Below the pieces are notes generated by a model. That model did no database searches and was not told the DNA's origin. It worked only from the letters and a program-made list of their open reading frames with translations. 64,000 bases of DNA from Phycisphaerales bacterium (GTDB lineage: Bacteria; Planctomycetota; Phycisphaerae; Phycisphaerales; UBA5793), in assembly GCA_020852515.1 (NCBI GenBank), contig JADZAS010000002.1, forward strand, positions 62,001 through 126,000, given 5' to 3'. Shown here piece after piece: positions 44,293 to 53,078 of the stretch (the first letter of the stretch is position 1; the number at the start of each line of letters is the position of its first letter). The position numbers and the translations under genes were made by a program.

Positions 44293-47157
44293 TCAGGGGA
44301 TCTGATCCGGATTGCTCGTCTGGCACGAGCCAGCCTGCACGAGTTGCAGGTAGTGGCCGCACGCGCCCTGGTTGGCGTTGCCGTTGATCGAGCCGCCGCC
44401 GTTGCCGGTGCTGATCGTCTGGATCAGTTGCACCGACCCGGAGATGCCAAGCGAAGTGCCTTGGCACGGCCCGGTGGGGATGATCGTCGTGCCCAGGTTG
44501 TTGCCGAACACGATGCCCTGCTGCACGCTCGGCTGGGCGCCGCTCCAGGCGACGTTGACCGAGCCGGGGCACGAGCCGGTGACGTTGAGCGTGTAACCGC
44601 CGCCGCAGTCGATCTTGAAGATCTCGACGGCGTCGATACCGGCTTCGGTCACCGAGTCGTTCGGATTGTCCGTCGCGGTGAAGCGCAACTTCATCGTCGC
44701 GGTCGGGGCGACGTAGTTGCCGACCTGAACTTCGCGCAGGACCCACTGCTCACCCTGACTGGTGATGTTCTCGATGGTGGTCCAGTTGGCGCCGTTGTTG
44801 TTGGAGATTTCGACGGTGAAGCGATCGGTCACGCCGTTCACGCTGACGAACCAGCGGGCGTAGCGCAGCGTGCCGTCGCCGGCGCTCATGTCAAACGTGG
44901 GCGAGGTGAGCTGCGTGGGCCCGCCGTCCACGTCGGAATTGCCGCTGCGGTTGCCGGTCAGGAAGCACCGGCCGGAGCCGTCGTAGTCATTGGCGGGATC
45001 CTGTCGGCTGCCGTCGCCGGCCGGAACGCCGCGCTCCCAAGCGCCGTCGGTAAGGCTCTGGTTCTGAACCGTCCAACCCATGTCGGTCTCGAAGTTGTCG
45101 GCGAAGTAGGTGATGATCCCGTTGGCGGAGATCGTCGAGAAGCTGCCGACGGGAGCATTGTCCGGATCGGTGACCAGTTCGTTGTCCGTGGTTTCAGCGC
45201 TGACGTAGTAGCGCACCGTTCGGCCGCACTCGATAGCCGGGAACGTGGCGTCATAGATGTTCGGCTGAACTTCATTCATCGCCACGTCGAGCCAGCCGCT
45301 CGTGCCGTCGTTGTAGTGCAGCGTGCCGGTGCCGGACTGGGGCTGCGAGTTGAGTCCGGAGACGCTCACCCGGAACGTCGTTCCGCCCGCGGGATCGATC
45401 CGCGCCGGCTGGCCGTTGGGATAGCTGAAATCAAGCAGTTCGAGCGGCGGCGGATCCATGTTGTGCCGGCTGAAGCCGTCGTCGATTTCAGCATAGTGCG
45501 GCGTGCCGTTGCCGAGGTTGTTGTCATCATCATCGAGCGTCAGCCAGTCGATCGTGACGCCCGGCGTGATGCCTGACGGCCGGAAGAGCATCGAGTTGAT
45601 GGCGAGATCCGCGAGGATGTTGCGATACTCCGAAGGCTCAGTCACGCGGAGCGCTTCCTGAGTGAAGTACGCACAGCCTGAAAGGATCTGGCCGCAGAAG
45701 TGGATTTCACCCGAGCAGGGATACTGCCTGCCGGCGCGGGCGTCGCGGATGTCCTGGCCGCTCTCGAAGAAGTCTTCGCCGGTGATCGGGCTTTCAGTCA
45801 TGACGATGGCCATGACGTCGCCCATGCCTTCGCCGTAGGCGCCCTGGTTCGTGCCGGCGTCGCCGACGAGTTTGTGGCCGTATTCGTGGTGCACGACCGT
45901 CGAATAGGCCGTGTTCCAGCAGCCTCCGCCGCGACGGTAGAAGTTGATCGACGAGCCGTTGTAGAAAGCGTTGCAGGTATCCGTCAGATTGACGTTCGCG
46001 CGGAACGTGCGATTGATGTTTGGATACGAAGGGTTGATCTCAATGACGCGGCTGTGGATCATCGACGTCTGCAGCATCGCGTTGACCTGCGAGGTCACCA
46101 GTTCCGTCGGCACGTCGTTGTGGATGAAGTCGGCCGGGCCGGGCGGCAGAACATTCAGGTCGATCTGGATCGCCGTGCCCCCGGTCGGGAACACGCCCTG
46201 CAGCAGCGACGGGCCAACCATGCGGCTGCGCACGGTCACCTGCGTGTTGCCGCTGTGGGAGATGACGTAGTCGCCGGCCGCATCCGTATTGGCGCTGTTG
46301 CCGCCGACGACCTGGACGGTCACGTTGGGCAGGTCCACCGTCATCGGCACATTGTTCGTCTTGTCGGGAAGCAGACCGGGAGTCGCCTTGCCCTTCACGT
46401 TGCCGACCACGTCCACCGAGTGAACGAGCGTCTCTTCGTGAAGGGTCTGACCCGTCACGGCATCGACGATCAGCCGTCGCTTGTCGTAGGTTCCGTGGCG
46501 GTGCTCGCCGTTGATGCCGATGGCGATGCCGTCTTCAGGCGAGCCGGTCTCGCTGATGTACGTGAATGCCAGCCGGGCGACAGGCTGCTCGCCCGCCTTT
46601 TCATCGACGTAGATCACGCGGTCGAGCGCCTCCGTCACCGGATAGCCGTTGCGCAGCGACTTGACCTGCGACTCGTTCATCTGGCCCTGCGGCTGGACGT
46701 AGGTGCTCAGGTCCTTGAGGTTGTTGACGGCCAGCACGACGGGGTAGCCCGCGGCGCGGTCGTTGCGAACGACCAGCGTCAGGTTGCTGTCAAAGACCGA
46801 GACGCCGCCGCGAACCTGTGCAAAGTAGATCGCGAAGAACTTGTAATCGCCCGTCCCGCGGTTGTACATCACCGGCTGGTAGGCCAGGCCGTCGGCTGTG
46901 GCGAGCTGCTGAAGATCGGCCAGGTCAGCCCCAAAGGCGGCCGCATGCTGTTCGAGCAGATTCCACGCGCTGTCCTCGGGGTCCGAGCCCGTGGACATCG
47001 GCGCCCCGTACAGGCGCGACAGTTTCCCCTCCCAGTTGAAGGCTCGCACGCCCGGGCGCGAATCGAGCAGCTGCTGCAGTGGCGTGCTCGAGCCCAGCGC
47101 GCTGGCGCTGATGAAACCGGCCGCCAACAGCGCAGCCAACATGCCTCTCTTCTTCAT
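44293..47157 (-). CDS. Secreted zinc metallopeptidase with shared C-terminal domain
   Basis: 954 residues. Signal peptide 1-22; residues about 25-250 resemble the FTP/PepSY propeptide of fungalysin/thermolysin-like enzymes (FNWEGKLSRLYG, YFAQVRGGVSVFDSNLTLVV, RRLIVDAVTGQTL). The catalytic motif is HHEYGH (His424, Glu425, His428) with EGMGDVMAI (Glu443, Asp446) as the third-ligand region, the gluzincin arrangement. After the catalytic part come beta-sandwich domains, including one with a Trp-rich jelly-roll pattern (TDRFTVEISNNNGANWTTIEN). The C-terminal 90 residues carry the shared Cys-rich domain. Probably secreted, self-processed and kept at the surface. Confidence 0.88.
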   Translation of the reverse strand: MKKRGMLAALLAAGFISASALGSSTPLQQLLDSRPGVRAFNWEGKLSRLYGAPMSTGSDPEDSAWNLLEQHAAAFGADLADLQQLATADGLAYQPVMYNRGTGDYKFFAIYFAQVRGGVSVFDSNLTLVVRNDRAAGYPVVLAVNNLKDLSTYVQPQGQMNESQVKSLRNGYPVTEALDRVIYVDEKAGEQPVARLAFTYISETGSPEDGIAIGINGEHRHGTYDKRRLIVDAVTGQTLHEETLVHSVDVVGNVKGKATPGLLPDKTNNVPMTVDLPNVTVQVVGGNSANTDAAGDYVISHSGNTQVTVRSRMVGPSLLQGVFPTGGTAIQIDLNVLPPGPADFIHNDVPTELVTSQVNAMLQTSMIHSRVIEINPSYPNINRTFRANVNLTDTCNAFYNGSSINFYRRGGGCWNTAYSTVVHHEYGHKLVGDAGTNQGAYGEGMGDVMAIVMTESPITGEDFFESGQDIRDARAGRQYPCSGEIHFCGQILSGCAYFTQEALRVTEPSEYRNILADLAINSMLFRPSGITPGVTIDWLTLDDDDNNLGNGTPHYAEIDDGFSRHNMDPPPLELLDFSYPNGQPARIDPAGGTTFRVSVSGLNSQPQSGTGTLHYNDGTSGWLDVAMNEVQPNIYDATFPAIECGRTVRYYVSAETTDNELVTDPDNAPVGSFSTISANGIITYFADNFETDMGWTVQNQSLTDGAWERGVPAGDGSRQDPANDYDGSGRCFLTGNRSGNSDVDGGPTQLTSPTFDMSAGDGTLRYARWFVSVNGVTDRFTVEISNNNGANWTTIENITSQGEQWVLREVQVGNYVAPTATMKLRFTATDNPNDSVTEAGIDAVEIFKIDCGGGYTLNVTGSCPGSVNVAWSGAQPSVQQGIVFGNNLGTTIIPTGPCQGTSLGISGSVQLIQTISTGNGGGSINGNANQGACGHYLQLVQAGSCQTSNPDQIP

Positions 47158-47551
47158 GGTGGTCCCCTAGCAAAGTACCCATGCTCCTCGACCCGGTCGC
47201 TCCGGCGGCCGGCTTCGACCCCTGCCGCGGCGCGCACCGAAAGTACGCACCATACGCGCAGGCGTCGCCGAATGAACACGTTGCGGCTGGTTTTTCATCC
47301 CACGGGATCGGACCTGCGATCGATTTCGCGGGAAAGCCCGTGCATTCCAGACCGCCACCGCTCGCGCGGACGCGGCGGCCAGGCTGGCCGCCACTTCACT
47401 CCGATAAAGCAGGCAATCTCACCCAGCTCCGCGCATCGCCTTGCTCCTCACCCGTTTTCGATTACACTTGCTCAAGCGGACGGCAAGAGGCCGTCCGCGC
47501 AGCGCGCGAGCAGGGAGGCTCGATTCGTCTGACCCCGAAAGGGAAAGCGAT
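47158..47551. other. Intergenic region between divergent genes
   Basis: About 390 bases lying between the metallopeptidase start and the next gene. No supportable gene, repeat or RNA was seen. Promoters for both genes are expected here but I cannot pinpoint them. Confidence 0.45.
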
Positions 47552-48082
47552 TTGAACCTCCGTCCCGCCCCTGGTTCCTCGACCGTGCTCCGCCTGACCG
47601 GCGGGCCGTTGCGGCTCGTCGGCACGAGCCCGTCCGCCGCTGACTCGCCGGCGGCGAGGGCGATTGCGCGTGAGAATCGTGCGGCCTCGCTCGCGGCCGA
47701 CCTCGATCCGGCTGACCCCCGCTGGGTGCTCGCCGCCCGGACCCGCGCCGAATTGCAGGGCGCCTCGCTCACTGCTGACCGGCGCGAACGGCTCCTGGGC
47801 CTCGCCCATGACCTGGGCATGAGGCCGTTCGACGCCAACCTCGTCATCGCCATTGTGCAGGATGAAGCCCGCCTGGCGTCCGCCGGCGCCGACTCGGCCT
47901 GGGAACTGGCCGACCGGCTGCGCATCGTGCCAGCGTCGCCGACCCTCGGCGGGAAGTCGTCAGCCGATGTCGCGAATCACCTTTCAGCCTCATCCGGCCG
48001 GTCGGCGCTGGCGCTGCTCGTGATCAGCGCTTTGCTGGGCGTGCTTGGCGTCGCGGCGCTCATCCGCTGGCTGGGCGTGTGA
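47552..48082 (+). CDS. Hypothetical protein with C-terminal membrane helix
   Basis: 176 residues if translation starts at TTG 47552, which has AAAGGGAAAG just upstream; an in-frame alternative lies farther upstream (47441). The middle is helical and Ala/Arg-rich (ADSPAARAIARENRAASLAADLD, LTADRRERLLGLAHDLGMRPFDANLVIAIVQDEAR). A single transmembrane helix ends the protein (ALALLVISALLGVLGVAALIRWLG). Not recognised. It precedes purF by 75 bases on the same strand. Confidence 0.6.
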   Translation: MNLRPAPGSSTVLRLTGGPLRLVGTSPSAADSPAARAIARENRAASLAADLDPADPRWVLAARTRAELQGASLTADRRERLLGLAHDLGMRPFDANLVIAIVQDEARLASAGADSAWELADRLRIVPASPTLGGKSSADVANHLSASSGRSALALLVISALLGVLGVAALIRWLGV

Positions 48083-48157
48083 TCATTCTCTTGGACGGCA
48101 CTTGCGGTTCAAGCCTCGTTTGTCGCGGCCTCTCCCGCCGTTAAGATTGAGCAATCC

Positions 48158-50095
48158 ATGAGCGATCCCATCAAGCATGAATGCGGGCTGGCGGTGGTCC
48201 GGCTTCTCAAGCCCCTGAGCCACTACCGGGCCAAGTACGGCTCGGCCGCATGGGGCCTGGACAAACTCCAACTGCTGATGATCAAGCAGCGCAACCGCGG
48301 CCAGGACGGCGCGGGCGTCGCGGTCGTCAAGTTCGACATGCCCATGGGAGAGCCGTACATCTTCCGCAAGCGATCCGCCAAGAAAGACGCCGTTTCCGTC
48401 GTCTTCGAGGACATCCACAAGGATCTTTCCAAGATCGCCAAGCGCAAGCACACCGGGCGGCCCGACGAGCGGCTCAAGAAACGATTCGAGTTCATCGGCG
48501 AACTCTACCTCGGGCACCTGCGCTACGGCACCTTCAGCGACGACGGCGTGGCGACGTGCCACCCCTACGTGCGCCACAACACCGCCGCCACGCGCAGCCT
48601 CGTGCTCGCGGGCAATTTCAATCTCACCAACGCGGACCAGATCTTCTCCGAACTCATCGGCTACGGCCTGCGCCCCGTCGGCGTCTCCGACACGCTCACC
48701 GTCATGGAAAAGGTCGGCCACTACCTCGACCGCGAGAACGACCATCTGCTCGTCGAACTCGCCCGGCAGATGCCCGGCCTGGCGGGAGAGGACCTGGCGC
48801 GCGAAGTGAGCGACCGGCTCGACATTCCGGTCGTGCTGCGCCGGGCGAGCAAGGACTGGGACGGCGGCTACGTCTTCTCAGGCCTGATCGGCAACGGCGA
48901 CGCGTTCGTCTATCGCGACCCCAACGGCATCCGGCCGGTGTTCTACTACCAGGATGATGAAATCGTGGCGGTCGCCTCCGAACGGGCGGCGCTCACCACG
49001 GTCTTCGACGTCGAGCCCGAAGAGATCCGCTTCATCGGCCGCGGCGCTGCGCTGGTCATCCGGCACAACGGCGAAATCGCCGAACACCAGATCAAAGAGC
49101 CCGGCGAACTGCGCCAGTGCACCTTCGAGCGCATCTACTTCTCGCGCGGCAACGACAAGGCCATCTACGGCGAGCGAAAATCGCTCGGGCGGCAACTCGC
49201 CCAGCGCACCCTTGAAGCCGTGAACTTCGACACCGATCACACGGTGTTCAGTTTCATACCCAATACGGCCGAGACCGCGTTTCTCGGGCTCGTCGAGGAA
49301 ACCGAGCGCATCATGCGCCATCGCAACGCCGAGGAGATCTGGCGCCTGAGCCAGGCGGGCCGGCTGACGCGCGAGGACGTGCTGCGCCTGACCAACGGCA
49401 TCCCGCGCGTCGAAAAAGCGGCGCACAAGGACCAGAAAGTCCGCACGTTCATCACGCAGGACGTCCAGCGCAGCGATCTGATCAGCCACGTCTACGACAT
49501 CACGCGCGGCGTGGTCGGGCCGGACGATACGCTGGTCGTGCTCGACGATTCGATCGTGCGCGGCTCGACGCTGCGCAACTCGATCATCACGATGCTCTCG
49601 CGACTCAACCCGCGCAAGATCATCGTGCTCAGCAGCGCGCCGCCGATCATGTATCCCGACTGCTATGGCATCGACATGAGCGAACTGAAGCGCTTCGTCG
49701 CCTTTGAGGCGGCGATCTCCATCCTCCGCGGAGACGGACGACAGTCGCTCATCGACAACGTCTACGAATCGTGCAAGTCGCAGGTCGGCTTGCCGCTGGG
49801 CGCGTACCAGAACCACGTCGAGCGCATCTACGACGGCATCAGCCTCGAACGTCTCAGCGCCAAGATCGCCGAGATCATCAGGCCGGTGACGATCGACTGG
49901 CAGGGTGAACTGCAGATCATCTATCAGTCGATCGACGGGCTGCGCGCTTCGCTGCCGCGCCACACGGGCGACTGGTATTTCACCGGCCGCTATCCCACGC
50001 CCGGCGGCTATCGCGTGCTCAACAACGCGTTCATCAACTACTACGAGAACCGCACCGGCCGCAGTTACGAGACGTCGTGCGCGGTGGGCGGTTGA
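48158..50095 (+). CDS. purF: Amidophosphoribosyltransferase, long form
   Basis: First committed enzyme of purine synthesis: PRPP plus glutamine to phosphoribosylamine. 645 residues against about 505 in E. coli. The nucleophile is Cys9 in HECGLAVV, which becomes N-terminal after propeptide removal. Glutaminase motifs are RNRGQDGAGV, GHLRYGT and GNFNLTN. The phosphoribosyltransferase PRPP loop is VVLDDSIVRGST (461-472). Extra length comes from an insertion near residues 60-112 in the glutaminase domain and from about 90 residues at the C-terminus, as in the long Bacteroidetes-type enzymes. PurD is encoded seven kilobases away. The stop lies seven bases from the convergent foldase gene. Confidence 0.92.
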   Translation: MSDPIKHECGLAVVRLLKPLSHYRAKYGSAAWGLDKLQLLMIKQRNRGQDGAGVAVVKFDMPMGEPYIFRKRSAKKDAVSVVFEDIHKDLSKIAKRKHTGRPDERLKKRFEFIGELYLGHLRYGTFSDDGVATCHPYVRHNTAATRSLVLAGNFNLTNADQIFSELIGYGLRPVGVSDTLTVMEKVGHYLDRENDHLLVELARQMPGLAGEDLAREVSDRLDIPVVLRRASKDWDGGYVFSGLIGNGDAFVYRDPNGIRPVFYYQDDEIVAVASERAALTTVFDVEPEEIRFIGRGAALVIRHNGEIAEHQIKEPGELRQCTFERIYFSRGNDKAIYGERKSLGRQLAQRTLEAVNFDTDHTVFSFIPNTAETAFLGLVEETERIMRHRNAEEIWRLSQAGRLTREDVLRLTNGIPRVEKAAHKDQKVRTFITQDVQRSDLISHVYDITRGVVGPDDTLVVLDDSIVRGSTLRNSIITMLSRLNPRKIIVLSSAPPIMYPDCYGIDMSELKRFVAFEAAISILRGDGRQSLIDNVYESCKSQVGLPLGAYQNHVERIYDGISLERLSAKIAEIIRPVTIDWQGELQIIYQSIDGLRASLPRHTGDWYFTGRYPTPGGYRVLNNAFINYYENRTGRSYETSCAVGG

Positions 50096-50102
50096 GGACC
50101 GC

Positions 50103-52157
50103 TCAGCCGCCGGCTTCTTCGGATGAAGACTCGGGCTCGCCCTCAGACGGCGCGACGCCGTCGGCGGCCGGTTCCCGCTCCGACTCGGGCCGCTCATCCA
50201 CGTAATCGAAGCGGCGCTTCATCGACTCGAAGGTGAACGGCTCCATCTGCTCGTCGGCGAAGGTCCGATCCATGAGCACTTTGGTCGGCGAGATCGGACC
50301 CGGCGCCAGGCCGGAGATGCGCATGCCCGTGTCCAAGGCGCGCAGCCACGCCTGACGCGTGGGCGGGAAATGGCTCTCGAGGCGCACAAGGGCAAGGCCC
50401 AGCTGCTCAGGCACCGGCGTGGCCAGCAGCCGCTGCTCCATGGGCAGATCGTTGACGCGAGTGAGCGGCTCGAACGTCTCGACGCGGTCGAACACGGCCG
50501 CGACCATCGTCGGGCTGTTGACGCTGCCCACGCCGTTGGGCGCAAAGTCGCCGGGCTTGCTGTTGAAGTTGCCGTAGCGCGCGATCGATCCGCGGCGGAC
50601 GGTCGTGTCGATTGACTTGGCGAGTTCCTCGAGCGTCTCGTCGATGCCGCGCTGCCGCCAGGTGTCGAGGTTCGCCTTCAACTGCTCGAACGCCTGCTGC
50701 CGCTTGACGTCTTTGGCCACCTGATCGCGCACTTCGGCGAGCGTCTCGGGCGCGCGGGCGAGGTCGATGTCCAGAACGCGATAGAGGAACGCGTCGCCGG
50801 GATAGGCCGTCGGGCCCACGCGCGACGTGTTGTACACGTTGGAGCGAAGCAACAGGAAGTCGGCCAGACCCGCCTGCAGGCCGGGCACATTGCTCTTGCC
50901 CAGTTCGCGATGCGCCTGCACGAGCTGGCCGAAACTCATGTTGGTCACGCCGGCCGGGCGCACGGCGCCGCCGATGCCTTCGAGTTGACTCAGTTCCGAC
51001 ATCGTGTACCACTTGGTCGTATCTGCGTGATACTCGACATCCACGCCGAACTGCTGCTGGATCTCATCGCGGAGCTTCTCGAACGAGACTCTCTTCTGAG
51101 CCCAGTCTTCGGGCAGCACGCGGTAGCCGCCTTCGTGCGCGAGTGGCTGGACGTTCTTGAGAAGTTCGCCCTTGATGTAGCGCGAGATCTCGGTCAGCAA
51201 TTCCTCGGCCTTCGAGCGGCGGTAGGCGTCGATCGCCTCGTCGGCGACCTCGTCAAAAGTCGGCTGGCTGCCATCCGGATTGGCCCGGGCCTGGTCGGCG
51301 TTCCGCTGGAACCACTTGCGGGCCTCGAGCCCCGAGGCCTGCACCTGGTCGATCACGCTGTCGTAGTCGATGGTCAGGTACTCGACCTGCGCACGATCGG
51401 GCAGGCGATAGCCAAAGCCCTTCTCGCCTTCGCCAGGCGCGACGTGCTTGTACTTCTCGAACTGCTCGGTGAGCAGCGCTTCATCGGGTTCGGGCAGATC
51501 GGCGATGTGATCGGCGGCATCGACGAAGACCAGCGCGACGTTTACCTTGTCTTCAAACTTATCGAAGATGTGGCGCACGCGATTGTCCGAGGCGGGAGGA
51601 GCGCCAGCGTAGAGGTCGATGAGCCGGCCGATGCCGGCCAGTGCGGCGAAGGCGCGCTTGCCGTCGTCGAGAGACATGCTCGCCTGGCCGGCTTCGCTGC
51701 GCAGGATCTGGATCAGTCGCTGGTAGACTTCATCCACCTCGAGCCGCTGCTGGGCGGCAAAGTTCGCGGCCTGTTCCATCAGTTGCCGGTCGCCGTCCCC
51801 CACGCCGCCGAGCAGCCCGGCCAGTTCGGCCTCGCGCTTGAGCAGGATCCAGTGATCCGCACCCTGCAGCCCGCCGGATTTCGAATCAGCCTCGTCGTGC
51901 TCGGGGAAGTTGAGCAGCGGGCCGATGTCGCGCGTGTTGAACATCGCCTCGAGGATGGCCAGTTCGGAACTGGCCTTCTGCCATTCCATGGTCTCAATTG
52001 ATCGCGTCGACCCGTCCACCGAGATGCGAAAGACCGGCTTGTTGCGCGCCATGTTGCCAAATCGCTGAATCGCCTGAGGCAGGAGAAACGCGATCATCAG
52101 CAGCGATCCGCCGACAGCCATGATCCAGGCCTGGTACTTTCGCAGAAACTTCAGCAT
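50103..52157 (-). CDS. PpiD/SurA-like membrane-anchored foldase
   Basis: 684 residues. One N-terminal transmembrane helix (residues 10-30) is followed by a long periplasmic region, mostly helical at first (LEAMFNTRDIGPLL, MEQAANFAAQQRLEVDEVYQRLIQILR, RVRHIFDKFEDKVNVALVFVDAADH), like the chaperone arm of PpiD/SurA. A later part (residues 415-530) has FLLLRSNVYNTSRVGPTAYPGDAFLYRVLDIDLARAPETLAEVRDQV, similar to the region after parvulin domains in PpiD. I could not find a clear parvulin active site, so it may be chaperone only. The tail is Glu/Ser-rich. Proposed role: folding of exported proteins, of which this window has many. Confidence 0.72.
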   Translation of the reverse strand: MLKFLRKYQAWIMAVGGSLLMIAFLLPQAIQRFGNMARNKPVFRISVDGSTRSIETMEWQKASSELAILEAMFNTRDIGPLLNFPEHDEADSKSGGLQGADHWILLKREAELAGLLGGVGDGDRQLMEQAANFAAQQRLEVDEVYQRLIQILRSEAGQASMSLDDGKRAFAALAGIGRLIDLYAGAPPASDNRVRHIFDKFEDKVNVALVFVDAADHIADLPEPDEALLTEQFEKYKHVAPGEGEKGFGYRLPDRAQVEYLTIDYDSVIDQVQASGLEARKWFQRNADQARANPDGSQPTFDEVADEAIDAYRRSKAEELLTEISRYIKGELLKNVQPLAHEGGYRVLPEDWAQKRVSFEKLRDEIQQQFGVDVEYHADTTKWYTMSELSQLEGIGGAVRPAGVTNMSFGQLVQAHRELGKSNVPGLQAGLADFLLLRSNVYNTSRVGPTAYPGDAFLYRVLDIDLARAPETLAEVRDQVAKDVKRQQAFEQLKANLDTWRQRGIDETLEELAKSIDTTVRRGSIARYGNFNSKPGDFAPNGVGSVNSPTMVAAVFDRVETFEPLTRVNDLPMEQRLLATPVPEQLGLALVRLESHFPPTRQAWLRALDTGMRISGLAPGPISPTKVLMDRTFADEQMEPFTFESMKRRFDYVDERPESEREPAADGVAPSEGEPESSSEEAGG

Positions 52158-52254
52158 GGACGGTGAGCCTTCCTCGGGCGACGTTCTACATCAGGGACGA
52201 ATCGTAGGTTCGGTCCGGCGAGGGTGAAGTGTCTCGCCGGACCGTCGGGGCGTG

Positions 52255-52293
52255 TTAAAGACAGCGGTCGGCCGAGAGAGCCCGACCGACCGC
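52255..52293 (-). terminator. Probable terminator of rpsD
   Basis: Stem 52264-52271 with 52286-52293 (8 bp) followed on the minus strand by TGTCTTTAACACG, about 70 bases past the S4 stop. A second perfect 12-bp hairpin (52211-52222 with 52233-52244) lies next to it, without a U-run. Confidence 0.5.
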
Positions 52294-52361
52294 GGCGACT
52301 TTTCGATTCCACCCGTGAGCAGGATGGCGCGGGCCGCCGCCCCGATCCTGCCCGGCGTGGA

Positions 52362-52961
52362 TTACTTGTACAACTCGACGATCAGGTTCGGATCGACGTC
52401 GAACGGGATCTGGTCCGGCGTGGGAATGGAGACGATCTTGGTTGACAGTTCCGCAGGATTGAGATCCATCCAGCCGGGAACGACGTGGCCGGCAAGCGAT
52501 TCCATGTTCTCGCGGACGAGTTTGTGGAGGCGCTCCCTGACGGTGATCACGTCGCCCACGTTGACCTGGAAACTCGGGCGATCCACCTTGCGGCCGTTGA
52601 CCATGACGTGTCCGTGCACGACGATCTGGCGGGCGGCCCAGATCGTGCGGGCCAGGCCCGCGCGGCGCACGACGTTGTCCAGCCGGCGCTCGAGCGCCTG
52701 AAGCAGGATCTCGCCGGTGTTGCCCGTCTGGCGCGTGCACTCGGCCAACACGCGGCGGAATTGCTTCTCGAGCACCGAGTAGTGGTAGCGCAGTTTCTGC
52801 TTTTCATTCAGGCGCACGCCGTAGTCGCGCAGGCGCCGCCCGCGGAAGCCGTGCTGGCCCGGCGGATTCAACTGCCGCTTGGACGTGTGCTTGGGGATGT
52901 CCGCGATGGGCACGCCCACCTTGCGGGACAGTTTGACCTTCGGGCCGATGTAACGAGCCAT
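52362..52961 (-). CDS. rpsD: 30S ribosomal protein S4
   Basis: 199 residues. S4 starts assembly of the 16S rRNA 5' domain and in many bacteria represses its own operon. [40 protein letters not shown], and the S4 RNA-binding domain [36 protein letters not shown] are all standard. The ATG at 52961 is the normal start. The N-terminus lacks the four-cysteine zinc site. It is encoded alone, away from rpsM-rpsK-rpoA, with MnmG upstream on the same strand. Confidence 0.97.
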   Translation of the reverse strand: MARYIGPKVKLSRKVGVPIADIPKHTSKRQLNPPGQHGFRGRRLRDYGVRLNEKQKLRYHYSVLEKQFRRVLAECTRQTGNTGEILLQALERRLDNVVRRAGLARTIWAARQIVVHGHVMVNGRKVDRPSFQVNVGDVITVRERLHKLVRENMESLAGHVVPGWMDLNPAELSTKIVSIPTPDQIPFDVDPNLIVELYK

Positions 52962-53078
52962 AGACGCCAATCCTCAAAAGACCTGTTCGGAGTGAGAACC
53001 TTCGGCCGCGGACCCACCCGCTCAGGCTGCCGACCGGTTCAGGATCGAACTGAATCAAAGGACGTTCAGGGCGAAACG

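Noticed and set aside
45700-47532. A 610-residue plus-strand frame opposite the metallopeptidase
   Set aside because: Shadow frame; no domain, no ribosome site, antisense to a gene with clear motifs.
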